Source: JBCBKU01 sp038521345 (lineage in GTDB: Bacteria; Pseudomonadota; Alphaproteobacteria; Rhodobacterales; Rhodobacteraceae). Taken from it: a stretch of DNA of 64,000 bases. This document shows, piece by piece, positions 43,256 through 51,514 of the stretch (position 1 is the stretch's first letter; each line of letters begins with the position of its first letter). Under the pieces are notes generated by a model, which did no database searches, was not told the origin of the DNA, and saw nothing but the letters and a program-made list of their open reading frames with translations. The position numbers and the translations under genes are program-made. The stretch lies in the NCBI GenBank assembly GCA_038521345.1, contig JBCBKU010000011.1:1-64000 (forward strand). Reading direction: 5' to 3'.

Positions 43256-44671
43256 CTAGCGCAGTTCACGCAGCAAAGCGGCCCAAGTCTGCTCGATCTT
43301 GGCCGCGAGACGGTCGAGTGCGGCGGCATCGGACCCGTCCGCGATCACGGACAGGCGCAGGATGGTCTGCCCGTTCCAAAGCGCACTTCGGACAAAGTGC
43401 TCGGCGTCGTTGATACGGACCTCCATCGCCATCGTCAGCGTTTCGGGATCTGCGCCCGGGGCCCTGAATCTGAGCGCGATCTGGTTGAGGTTGACGCGAT
43501 TGACGACCTCTATGCCCTCTACGCTTGCCAGATGGTTGGCCAGGCGCAGCGCGCCGTTGCAATGGCCGCGGACAAGATCGGCAACGCCAGTGCGACCCAG
43601 CGCCTTCAACACGGCCCAGACCGAGAACCCGCGTGCGCGACGCGACAGTTCGGGTCCGTACTGCGTGGGGTTCCGGCCGTCGTCGGGTGCCCCGCTCAGA
43701 TAACCGGCGGTGACGTCCATGGCGCGGCGATGCGCCTCGGCGTGGCGCACGATTGCGATGCCGGAATCATAGGGCACTTGCAGCCACTTATGGGCATCCG
43801 TCGACCAGCTGTCGGCCTGTTCAAGCCCCGCGGTGCGCGCGATGAACTCCGGAACCGTCCGGGCCCAAAGACCGAAGGCGGAATCCACGTGCAACCACCC
43901 TCCCCGCTCCCGCGTCATCTCGGCGATGGCACCAACATGATCGAATGCGCCTGAATTGATGTGGCCGGCGGTCGCAACGACAATCGCCGGGCCCGACCAG
44001 GCCTCCAGCTCTTTCGACAGCGCGCGAAGATCGATCCTGCCCTCTTGGTCGCAGTGGATCTCGGCGATCTGGGCCTCGCCAAATCCCAAAAAGCGCAGGG
44101 CCGCACGGTTTGACACATGCGTGTCGGCCCCAATGAAGACGCGGATCTGAGGAGATCCGGCAAGTCCATCGCGTGCGAAATCGTGTCCGGCCCGGCGCAA
44201 CACCTCGTCGCGCGCTGCGGCAAGACAGGTGAACCCGGCCATGGTGGCACCGGTCACGAAACCGACCGACGCCTCTCGTGGCAAGTCGAGCATTTCAAGG
44301 AGCCATGCCGCGGCTGCTTCCTCTGCACAGGCAGCAGCCGGAGAGCATTGATAGATCGCGGCGTTCTGTCCCCAGACCGAGGTAAGCCAGTCCGCAGCCA
44401 CACCCACGGGGCTCGACCCGCCCATCACCCAAGCATGAAACCCCGGCTGCGTGTTGCCAACGAGACCGGGTTCGGCGGCGGCGATAAGGTCGGTTATGAC
44501 CTGCGTGGCGGGGGTACCGGTCTCTGGGGTCGGTCCGCCGAAGGCCTGACGCAGCCCGTGCGTCGAGGCAGTGGGGTGGATAGGCCGGACCCGGTCACGC
44601 CATGTCAATCCGTAGTCCGCCGCCAGCGCCATCGCGGCGTTGGCGGCGGGACAAGCGATTTCGCGTTTCAT
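43256..44671 (-). CDS. PLP-dependent group II decarboxylase
   Basis: About 471 residues, aromatic amino acid/glutamate decarboxylase family. Key pieces: QPGFHAWVMGGSSPVGVAADWL near the start, GFVTGATMAGFTCLAAARDEVL (PLP phosphate loop), GGWLHVDSAFGLWA (Asp to PLP nitrogen) and the Schiff-base Lys in WSTDAHKWLQVPYDSG (about residue 294). Substrate unknown; the adjacent cysteine synthase hints at a sulfur amino acid such as cysteine sulfinate. Start chosen at the ATG overlapping the upstream stop (ATGA); another ATG lies 15 bases upstream. Confidence 0.88.
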   Translation of the reverse strand: MKREIACPAANAAMALAADYGLTWRDRVRPIHPTASTHGLRQAFGGPTPETGTPATQVITDLIAAAEPGLVGNTQPGFHAWVMGGSSPVGVAADWLTSVWGQNAAIYQCSPAAACAEEAAAAWLLEMLDLPREASVGFVTGATMAGFTCLAAARDEVLRRAGHDFARDGLAGSPQIRVFIGADTHVSNRAALRFLGFGEAQIAEIHCDQEGRIDLRALSKELEAWSGPAIVVATAGHINSGAFDHVGAIAEMTRERGGWLHVDSAFGLWARTVPEFIARTAGLEQADSWSTDAHKWLQVPYDSGIAIVRHAEAHRRAMDVTAGYLSGAPDDGRNPTQYGPELSRRARGFSVWAVLKALGRTGVADLVRGHCNGALRLANHLASVEGIEVVNRVNLNQIALRFRAPGADPETLTMAMEVRINDAEHFVRSALWNGQTILRLSVIADGSDAAALDRLAAKIEQTWAALLRELR

Positions 44672-46134
44672 CGCGGGTGCAGCCATTTGGGCAAGTAGCT
44701 GTAGGCATTCGCTGCTGCCGCAGCCATTTTGATCTGCTGAGCTTCGAGCATCTCGGTGAGCTTGCCGGAATTGTAGGCATCGAAGGTCTCTGTCGCGCCG
44801 CCCACCAAGGTGCCGCCCACGAAGACCTGCGGGATCGTGTGGGTGCCGCAGATCTCTTTGAGCGCGGCGCGCAGGCGTCCGCCGCGGTTGTCTTTCTGGT
44901 ATTCTACGGAGTCGATTTCAATCGCCGTGAAGGGGATCTGGGCATCTTCGAACATCCTGCGCACCGACCAGCAAAACTCGCACCATTCCAGCACATACAT
45001 GACCACCGGATTGGCCTGAGTTGTCGCGCGAACTTCCTCGAGCGCTGCATCATCGGCCGGCGGGAAGGACGGCGCCCCGCCAGCGGCTGAAATGTCAAAT
45101 CTGATGTTCGCCGTGGATCGGCTGATGCGATGCTCTTCTTCGGACATCGCTTCGTTGATCCCCTCGAAGAGCGGGGTCGACAGGTAGCGTTCGCCCGTGT
45201 CAGGCAGCATTGCGAGGATCTGTGCGCCCTTGGGCGCCGTCTTTGCAACCTCGAGCGCGGCGGCAAAGGTCGCACCCGCAGACGTACCGACAAAGATGCC
45301 TTCGCGTGTCGCCAGATCGCGCGCGGCGGTCATGCCGGCCGCGCCCGCAATCGGCAGGAACGTATCGATCCGGTTGTCCTTCAGTGCCTCTTGGATGACA
45401 TGAGGGATGAAGTCTGGCGACCAGCCCTGCATCGGGTGCGGGCGCCATGCGGGATGGGCGGCCGCAGCACTTCCGTCGGCGTTGTAGCTCTGGATCTGGG
45501 CGTCTTCGAGCAGGCGCGCATTCTCAGGCTCGACAGCAACAATTTTCGTAGACGGGCTGAGTTCACGCAGCGTTCGCGATACACCCGTCATTGTTCCACC
45601 CGTGCCGAAGCCGGAGACAAAGTAATCGAGGCGGTTGGTTCCGAAATCCCGAAGGATCTCATGGGCCGTCGTGCGCGCGTGGATGTCGGCGTTTGCAGGG
45701 TTCTCGAACTGGCGGGCAAGAAACCATCCGTGGGTTTCGGCAAGCTCGCGGGCCTTTTTGACCATGCCGGTGCCCTTTTCCGATGCCGGGGTCAGAACAA
45801 CCTTTGCGCCGAGAAATCGCATGAGTTTGCGTCGTTCGACCGAAAAGCTCTCGGCCATTGTCACGACGAGCGGATAGCCCTTCTGGGCGCAGACAAGTGC
45901 GAGGCCGATACCGGTGTTGCCGGAAGTCGCCTCGATCACGGTCTGGCCGGGTTGGAGCGTGCCGTCGCGTTCGGCCGCCTCGATGATGGCAAGCGCGAGA
46001 CGGTCTTTGACCGAACCGCCTGGATTGGCGGCTTCGAGTTTAACATACATTTCAACGCCTTCTGGCGCGAGTTTGTTGATGCGTATCACCGGCGTGTTGC
46101 CGATCGTATCGAGGACGGAAGGGTGGATGGCCAT
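44668..46134 (-). CDS. Cysteine synthase fused to glutaredoxin
   Basis: A 488-residue fusion. Residues 1-310 are cysteine synthase A: NPGGSVKDRLALAI with PLP Lys 43, EATSGNTGIGLA (substrate loop) and GFGTGGTMTGVSRTL (phosphate loop), making cysteine from O-acetylserine and sulfide. After a linker, residues about 375-475 form a glutaredoxin with active site EWCEFCWS and THTIPQVFVGG (cis-Pro). The Grx tail could act on a sulfide or persulfide product. AAAGGA precedes the ATG. It is 168 bases downstream of the DUF1127 gene and coupled to the PLP decarboxylase. Confidence 0.92.
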   Translation of the reverse strand: MAIHPSVLDTIGNTPVIRINKLAPEGVEMYVKLEAANPGGSVKDRLALAIIEAAERDGTLQPGQTVIEATSGNTGIGLALVCAQKGYPLVVTMAESFSVERRKLMRFLGAKVVLTPASEKGTGMVKKARELAETHGWFLARQFENPANADIHARTTAHEILRDFGTNRLDYFVSGFGTGGTMTGVSRTLRELSPSTKIVAVEPENARLLEDAQIQSYNADGSAAAAHPAWRPHPMQGWSPDFIPHVIQEALKDNRIDTFLPIAGAAGMTAARDLATREGIFVGTSAGATFAAALEVAKTAPKGAQILAMLPDTGERYLSTPLFEGINEAMSEEEHRISRSTANIRFDISAAGGAPSFPPADDAALEEVRATTQANPVVMYVLEWCEFCWSVRRMFEDAQIPFTAIEIDSVEYQKDNRGGRLRAALKEICGTHTIPQVFVGGTLVGGATETFDAYNSGKLTEMLEAQQIKMAAAAANAYSYLPKWLHPR

Positions 46135-46213
46135 GGTATCGGTCCTTTGAGGTGGGAGGTCTGGTGGGGTCAGAGATCTTGAGCAACATGCGGCCAGAAG
46201 GGGCCGAGAAGCA

Positions 46214-46238
46214 CATCCCGCTGAACATTCGCGGGATG
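46214..46238. terminator. Hairpin between DUF1127 and cysteine synthase genes
   Basis: A perfect 8-base stem CATCCCGC/GCGGGATG with a 9-base loop lies between the two minus-strand genes. No T-run follows on either strand, so it may be an attenuator, an mRNA processing site or a weak terminator rather than a classic intrinsic terminator. Confidence 0.35.
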
Positions 46239-46302
46239 CGCCTGGATTTCGCGGCGACCTTCTTGGCCGCCCTTGGGCAGCCGACGGTCGCCGTCCGACG
46301 TG

Positions 46303-46563
46303 TTACCAAGCACCATAGGCGCGGGCCCGGTGTTCCTGCGGGCCGTAGGTCGGGCGGGTGTATCTTGCCGGGTCGAGCCCGATGTCCCGCAGCAAGCGCG
46401 GGTCAAGCTGCGACACGATGAAGTCGCTGCGCTTTTGCAAGCGTGCCGCACGGCGCGCGGCAAAGTAGGCGCCAAGGCGGCTGGCGATGGTGGCAAGCAT
46501 GGCGTGGGCACGCTGGTGTTGGATACCGGGCGCCGGGGGGAAGGTGTTCGTGATCGTGGTCAT
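46303..46563 (-). CDS. DUF1127 (YjiS-like) domain protein
   Basis: An 86-residue small protein. The C-terminal core RRAARLQKRSDFIVSQLDPRLLRDIGLDPARY is the DUF1127 motif (L-D-x-L-RDIGL). Small Arg-rich proteins of this family have been linked to RNA and phosphate or nitrogen metabolism in alphaproteobacteria. A CAGGAGAACGAC ribosome site precedes the ATG. It is the first minus-strand gene from the divergent promoter at 46.6 kb. Confidence 0.85.
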   Translation of the reverse strand: MTTITNTFPPAPGIQHQRAHAMLATIASRLGAYFAARRAARLQKRSDFIVSQLDPRLLRDIGLDPARYTRPTYGPQEHRARAYGAW

Positions 46564-46596
46564 GTCGTTCTCCTGGGATTGCGGGGTCTCCGCGTT

Positions 46597-46766
46597 GTTT
46601 CGATGGTGTGGAACCTGATGCCCTGAGGTTGCTGTTTGTTGTCCCGATCAGCGCCTTTGCGTTTCAATTGGTTCAGCTACCCGACACGCTTCTGACTTGG
46701 CGCAAGGGGTTGAAAACCGGTACGGAAAGGATCCCGGAGGCGGCGGCGGCCTGTTACAATTGAAAC
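46597..46766. promoter_or_regulatory. GTTTC elements in the divergent promoter of DUF1127 and the hybrid kinase
   Basis: GTTTCGATGG at 46597-46606 (one mismatch to the core), GTTTCAATTG at 46661-46670 and, on the minus strand, GTTTCAATTG at 46757-46766 lie in the 258-base divergent region. The last is inside GTTACAATTGAAAC, close to a palindrome. These positions fit control of both directions by one regulator, possibly the OmpR-type regulator encoded at 49035. Confidence 0.55.
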
Positions 46767-46821
46767 AAGCGGGCACGTGGCTGAAATGCCGGTGAAACAG
46801 CGGCGCGGTACCGAGGAGAAC

Positions 46822-49038
46822 ATGAACACGGATGTGACCTCGCAACAGAACCTGCTCACGCTCCTCTCCGATGCACTCGAGACGATCGATGAGGGGATTG
46901 CGATTTACGATGCCGACGAGAAGCTGGTCTACTGCAACGCTCTCTATAAGCAGTATCTGGGCCCGGTCGCGCATCTGGCAGAGCCCGGGATCCAGTGGCG
47001 GACCTTTATGCGGGCTTATCTCGAAGCCGGCCTGGAAGCCGCGAACTACGATCCCGAAGAGGACTTCGACGAACAAGCGGACCGGTTGCGCGCCGGAAAT
47101 GTGCGGCGCCAGTCCCAGGTGTCCGCAGATGGGCGTCAGTTCGAGATCGCCTATTCACCTATGCGCAATGGCGGGTTTGTCCTGCGGCGCAAGGACATCA
47201 CGGATCGCATCGAGGCCGAGGCAGCCGCTGCGGACCATGCGGCCCTCCTGACCTGCATCCTCGAGACCAACCCGATCCCGGTTGTCATGGCACGGCTTGA
47301 TGACGGGAAGATCGTCTGGCGCTCGCCCGCGGCGGTCGAGTTGGTGGGCAACAGTGACTATTCGACCGGCCACTATTTTGATGCCGAGGACCGAGAAGAC
47401 TATGTGGCGCTCTTGCGTCGCGACGGTCTGGTCGAGGACTTTCGCATGGTCGGCCAGTCGATCGAGGGCCGCGTGTCGACGTTTGCCTTGTCCGGTCGGC
47501 TGACGGAGTTCGGTGGCGAAACCTGTGTAGTCTCGTCGATCACGGATCTCAGCGAGACCCAGCAGCGCGAGGCCCTGATGCGCAAGGTGATCGAAGCCTG
47601 CCCTGCCCCTGTGCTGATGAACCGGGCCGAAACAGGCGAGATCCTTTATCGCAGCGCCGAGTTGATCACGCTTTTTGGCGAGGGGCTCAACGCAAGTGCT
47701 TTCTACGCCGATCCGGCCGACCGCAAGGGGTTTCTGGAGACCCTTCGGCGCGACGGAGAAGTGAGCGAGCACCGCCTGAGGCTGAAGAATGCATCAGGGC
47801 AAACCTTCTGGGCTTCCATTTCCGGTCGCCTGACCGAGTGGGACGGAGAAGAGGTTCTGGTGACCTTCACCCGCGACTTGACCTCGCAACTGGCCATGGA
47901 GGCCGAGCTTGACCATCAGCGTGAGCTGACATTCCAAAGCGAGAAGATGTCCGCGCTCGGAGGCCTACTGGCCGGCGTCGCGCATGAGCTGAACAATCCG
48001 CTGTCGGTCGTGGTCGGCCATGCGATGATGCTGGAGGAAGAAACGGCCGACGCCCAAACACGCCGCCAAATTCGCAAGATAAGTGCCGCAGCAGAACGCT
48101 GTGCCCGGATCGTCAAGACGTTCCTTGCCATGGCGCGGCATGAACCGACGCAGATTGTACCCGTGGACCTCAACGAGGTTGTCCGCGTGGCAGCGGAAGT
48201 CGCCGGGTATGGTGACGCGGCGCATGCGGTGCAGATCAGTACTGAACTTTCGGACGGTCCTGCATGCACCGAAGGCGATGCGGACCAACTGACGCAGATG
48301 GTTTTGAACCTTATTATCAACGCCGAACAGGCAATTGCAGAGGCGGGCCGGGGCGGTCGGATCACGCTGACAACCTCGGTTGGAGACGGCACGGTCAAGC
48401 TTGACGTGTCCGATGATGGTCCCGGTGTGCCCGTCGACATGCGCAAACGGGTTTTCGAGCCCTTCTTCACGACAAAGCAGGTGGGTCAGGGAACGGGCCT
48501 TGGCCTGTCGATGTGTCATCAGATTGCGACCGCTCACCGCGGAACAATCCGCATGGATGAGGCCACAGGCGGTGGAGCCCGAGTGGTGATCGAGCTGCCA
48601 GCCACCTCCGGCGCTGAGGCCGCGATCCCGGATACCGCGTGTGGCGGCTCGGTCAACCGCGACCGTCTGCGTGTCCTGATCGTGGATGACGAGGCCGATG
48701 TCGCCGAACTCAACGCAGAAGTCCTTTCACGCGCCGGCTATCAGACCGAGCATGTGGCGAGCGGCCGGGAGGCCTTGCAGCTTTTGGGCGAGCGGGACTT
48801 CGACATCGTCCTGAGTGACCTGAACATGCCGGAATTGGACGGACGGTCCTTTTTTGACGCGATTGCGGAACACCATCCCGGACTTGTCGGCGGTATCGGG
48901 TTTATCACAGGCGATACGCTGGGGCGCGCTTCCCAGGCCTTCTTGGCCGAAGCAGGGCGGCCCTATCTGGAAAAACCGGTCTCACCAAGCGAATTGCGGG
49001 ACTTTGTCGGCTCGTTGCGCAAGAGTGAACGGGCATGA
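46822..49038 (+). CDS. Hybrid sensor histidine kinase with three PAS regions and C-terminal receiver
   Basis: A 738-residue protein from the ATG after GAGGAGAAC. PAS-like regions lie at about residues 10-120 (ALETIDEGIAIYDADEKLVYCNALYKQYL), 135-250 and 250-370 (VIEACPAPVLMNRAETGEILYRSAEL). HisKA has SEKMSALGGLLAGVAHELNNPLS; HATPase has NLIINAEQAI, DDGPGVP and GTGLGLSM. The receiver (about 613-735) has VLIVDDEAD and phospho-Asp in IVLSDLNMPELDG. No transmembrane segment, so it senses in the cytoplasm. It is paralogous to the kinase at 39428 and overlaps the response regulator start by 4 bases. Confidence 0.93.
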   Translation: MNTDVTSQQNLLTLLSDALETIDEGIAIYDADEKLVYCNALYKQYLGPVAHLAEPGIQWRTFMRAYLEAGLEAANYDPEEDFDEQADRLRAGNVRRQSQVSADGRQFEIAYSPMRNGGFVLRRKDITDRIEAEAAAADHAALLTCILETNPIPVVMARLDDGKIVWRSPAAVELVGNSDYSTGHYFDAEDREDYVALLRRDGLVEDFRMVGQSIEGRVSTFALSGRLTEFGGETCVVSSITDLSETQQREALMRKVIEACPAPVLMNRAETGEILYRSAELITLFGEGLNASAFYADPADRKGFLETLRRDGEVSEHRLRLKNASGQTFWASISGRLTEWDGEEVLVTFTRDLTSQLAMEAELDHQRELTFQSEKMSALGGLLAGVAHELNNPLSVVVGHAMMLEEETADAQTRRQIRKISAAAERCARIVKTFLAMARHEPTQIVPVDLNEVVRVAAEVAGYGDAAHAVQISTELSDGPACTEGDADQLTQMVLNLIINAEQAIAEAGRGGRITLTTSVGDGTVKLDVSDDGPGVPVDMRKRVFEPFFTTKQVGQGTGLGLSMCHQIATAHRGTIRMDEATGGGARVVIELPATSGAEAAIPDTACGGSVNRDRLRVLIVDDEADVAELNAEVLSRAGYQTEHVASGREALQLLGERDFDIVLSDLNMPELDGRSFFDAIAEHHPGLVGGIGFITGDTLGRASQAFLAEAGRPYLEKPVSPSELRDFVGSLRKSERA

Positions 49039-49751
49039 CCGAAAAGCACGACATCCTGATCTGTGACGACGAGGATGACCTGCGCGAGATGCTGCAGGAA
49101 TACCTCGAAAAGCGCGGCTTTCTGGTGCGGCTTGCCGCCAATGGCGACGAGCTCGAGGGACAGGTCGAAGATGCGGAACCCGACCTTATCATCCTCGACA
49201 TCAATATGCCGGGACGAGACGGCCTGACGATGCTGCGTACCCTGCGCGCCTCGATGGATACACCGGTCGTCATGCTGACCGCGGCTGGCGAAACGATCGA
49301 CAAGATTGTTGGCCTTGAGATGGGCGCCGATGACTACCTCGGCAAGCCTGTTGACTTGCGGGAATTGGAGGCGCGCATCAAGGCAGTCCTCCGCCGCCGG
49401 GGTGCGGGCTCGGCCCCCCGCCAACCTGATACCGTTGCCACCGACCGGGTTGCGTTTGGTGACTTCGTCCTCGACCTCGACGGCGCCAAGCTGTTTGCTT
49501 CGGACGGTGCCGAAGTCGCGATCACCGCGATGGAGTTTCGTCTGCTCCGACTATTTGCCGAGAACCGCGGGCGCGTGCTGAACCGCGATCAGATTCTCGA
49601 GCAGGCCCATGACCGATCCTGGGACCCCTATGATCGCAGCATCGATATCCGGATCTCGCGCTTAAGGCGAAAAATCGAGAAGAACCCGCAGAAACCGGAG
49701 ATCATCCGGACGGCGCGAGGGATCGGGTACATTTTTGATCCTCCGGGCTAA
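49035..49751 (+). CDS. OmpR-family response regulator
   Basis: A 238-residue regulator: receiver (residues 5-120, ILICDDEDDLREML, phospho-Asp 55 in IILDINMPG, Lys in LGKPVDLRELE) and a winged-helix DNA-binding domain (residues 135-235, EVAITAMEFRLLRLFAENRGRVLNRDQILEQAH, DPYDRSIDIRISRLRRKIE, TARGIGYIF). The start overlaps the hybrid kinase stop (ATGA), so they are a pair. It is the natural candidate to bind the GTTTC elements in the promoters to the left. Confidence 0.95.
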   Translation: MTEKHDILICDDEDDLREMLQEYLEKRGFLVRLAANGDELEGQVEDAEPDLIILDINMPGRDGLTMLRTLRASMDTPVVMLTAAGETIDKIVGLEMGADDYLGKPVDLRELEARIKAVLRRRGAGSAPRQPDTVATDRVAFGDFVLDLDGAKLFASDGAEVAITAMEFRLLRLFAENRGRVLNRDQILEQAHDRSWDPYDRSIDIRISRLRRKIEKNPQKPEIIRTARGIGYIFDPPG

Positions 49752-49777
49752 CCCCCGGGCTAGTACGCAGAAACAAA

Positions 49778-49799
49778 GGAAACCCGGTTCCCGGTTTCC
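49778..49799. terminator. Hairpin after the response regulator gene
   Basis: A 7-base perfect stem GGAAACC/GGTTTCC with an 8-base loop begins 26 bases after the regulator stop codon. There is no T-run, so it could be a weak or Rho-aided terminator. Confidence 0.4.
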
Positions 49800-49864
49800 G
49801 GACACATCCCAGAAAATCGTAGCGGGCATGGTGCTTGGATCTGATCCATTCCGTGGTGCCAATC

Positions 49865-50563
49865 ATGCGTCTCAATTCACAAACCGCCCAGCGCGTTGCT
49901 GCTGCCCTGCTCCTTGTCGGTGCCATGGGTGCGGCGGTTGTCTTCGCCCCAGAGCTCGAACCGGGCATGGTGCGCGACGCGGTTGGCCGGGCGGGGCCAC
50001 CGGCCATCGTTCTCCTTGTGGCTTTTGGCATCGTTGTCAGCCCGATCCCAAGTGGCGCCGTCGCGCTCGTCGCCGGTGCGCTATATGGAACTTGGTGGGG
50101 CGGAGGGCTGACCATCCTTGGTGCCGGGCTCGGTTCATCAGGCGCCTTCCTGCTGTCGCGCTGGCTGGGCCGGGACGGACTGGCGCAATCGGCCTGGGGA
50201 CTTGCCCGGTTTCTGACGCGCTCGCGCTCCCAGAACACGCTGACGCTCATTGTTTTCGCGACCCGGCTTGTGCCCTTTGTCTCGTTTGATGCCGTCAGCT
50301 ACATCGCCGGCGTGACCCCCATCGCCTACTGGCGTTTCCTGATGGCGACCCTTTTGGGGACAGCGCCCGTCTGCATGGCGTTCGCCGCCGCCGGGCATGC
50401 CCAGATCAGTCCCGGGCATGGCGACATGCCATGGATCCTCGCGTTCGGAATTACGCTGGTTGCGCCAGCGGTGGTCGGATCCTGGCGCTTGCTTCAATTT
50501 CTCGGTCGGACTTTTCCCGCCCTTCTTGGCCATCGAAGGGCAGAAGCAGACCTCGCGGGCTAG
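49865..50563 (+). CDS. TVP38/TMEM64 (DedA-like) family membrane protein
   Basis: A 232-residue membrane protein with about five to six hydrophobic segments (AALLLVGAMGAAVVF, AIVLLVAFGIVVSPIPSGAVALVAGALYG, LGTAPVCMAFAAAG, ILAFGITLVAPAVVG). The SPIPSG.. ALYG stretch and FATRLVPFVSFDAVSYIAGVT are typical for the SNARE-associated/TVP38 group, which handles lipid or ion flux in the inner membrane. Start taken at the ATG of MRLNSQ; GTG and TTG codons upstream are in frame and no strong ribosome site decides. Confidence 0.88.
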   Translation: MRLNSQTAQRVAAALLLVGAMGAAVVFAPELEPGMVRDAVGRAGPPAIVLLVAFGIVVSPIPSGAVALVAGALYGTWWGGGLTILGAGLGSSGAFLLSRWLGRDGLAQSAWGLARFLTRSRSQNTLTLIVFATRLVPFVSFDAVSYIAGVTPIAYWRFLMATLLGTAPVCMAFAAAGHAQISPGHGDMPWILAFGITLVAPAVVGSWRLLQFLGRTFPALLGHRRAEADLAG

Positions 50564-50592
50564 GGCAGAGGTCATTCAGCGCCCGCCAAAGA

Positions 50593-50609
50593 CTCCCGAA
50601 GATCGGGAG
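50593..50609. terminator. Hairpin between convergent TVP38 and ABM genes
   Basis: CTCCCGA and TCGGGAG form a perfect 7-base stem with a 3-base loop, 30 bases after the TVP38 stop and about 40 bases before the ABM-gene stop. It could serve as a two-way terminator, though without a T-run. Confidence 0.4.
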
Positions 50610-50650
50610 GTTGCCTGCCAAGCTTTTGTTGCCATGGTCGTTGGATGCAA

Positions 50651-51205
50651 TCAAACCGTGCGCGATCGGGGATAGACAAAGCGCGCAATCAACGGTGTCA
50701 GTCGCGGCATCACCACGTATGTCATTAAACAGACCTGGATCGTCACCGTCATCAACAAGCGAAGCGGCTGTGGCCAGCTGGGTGTAAGCGCCCCGATGAT
50801 TGAGCTGAGAATCAGGATCATCGTGAAAACGACGACGATCATGACCAGAGCCATCCGGTGCGGGCTTGGTTGTGGCACCTTCGTGCCCTTTGGCGGATCA
50901 AACCAGAACTCCAGACCCGTCATCCGTTCAAAAGTCGGGTCGGCCTCAAAAAGATGCGCCCCTTCTGCCAGCATGGCCGCGCGATAATCAGAGCGCTCAA
51001 ACTCTTCCAATTGCTCCACGCTGTCGAACCGAAAGATCTGGCGGTAGGTGTCGCCCGGATTGGCGGGTCGATGGAAGCCAACGCCGATATAGCCCGGAAA
51101 GTTTGCCGATGCGCCCTCTGTCATCCGTTTGAGCCAAGCCTCGTATTCAGCCTCGCGCCCTTGTTTGACCCTTTGCCGGACAACGATTGTAACCGTGTCG
51201 CTCAT
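50651..51205 (-). CDS. Membrane-anchored ABM (antibiotic biosynthesis monooxygenase) domain protein
   Basis: A 184-residue protein. Residues 1-105 form an ABM ferredoxin-like domain (TVTIVVRQRVKQGREAEYEAWLKRMTEGASANFPGYIGVG and QIFRFDSVEQLEEFERSD). Two hydrophobic helices follow (about 120-143 and 150-172), with an HRMALVMIVVVFTMILILSSIIGAL segment. This arrangement resembles the COG3224 group. The ABM domain would sit on the cytoplasmic side. Function unknown. Confidence 0.82.
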   Translation of the reverse strand: MSDTVTIVVRQRVKQGREAEYEAWLKRMTEGASANFPGYIGVGFHRPANPGDTYRQIFRFDSVEQLEEFERSDYRAAMLAEGAHLFEADPTFERMTGLEFWFDPPKGTKVPQPSPHRMALVMIVVVFTMILILSSIIGALTPSWPQPLRLLMTVTIQVCLMTYVVMPRLTPLIARFVYPRSRTV

Positions 51206-51514
51206 GCCGCACCGCCATGCGTTTTACGCATTCCGATTGGTTCTCCCTTCGCATACATGACCAAGCCTTCTTCTCGAGGACGCAGTGGATACACTTGGCC
51301 AAGAGGCCCACTTCGCGGTCCGTCGGCCATTTATCAGAGTCCATCACGATCCGGGTGCCGGTACCGCCAAAGAAGACCGGAAAACCACCAAAGTTCAGCT
51401 TCTACATCTCTTTCAACGCCGAACGGATCAAGGAGTTTCAAGGCGCCATGCGCGAGACTTGGGTTTTTCGCGAACCTGCTCGCAAGCTCGCGCCAAGGTG
51501 ACTATGTTGCGATC
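51206..51514. other. Gene-free region between divergent ABM and retropepsin genes (309 bases)
   Basis: Overlapping frames on both strands (for example a 94-codon plus frame) are open here, but none resembles a known protein and none has a good ribosome site. It must hold the two divergent promoters; I see no clear operator. Confidence 0.5.

Noticed and set aside
51217..51501. 94-codon plus-strand frame in the gap before the retropepsin gene
   Set aside because: No ribosome site, no recognisable motif, and an overlapping minus-strand frame looks equally good; neither is supported.
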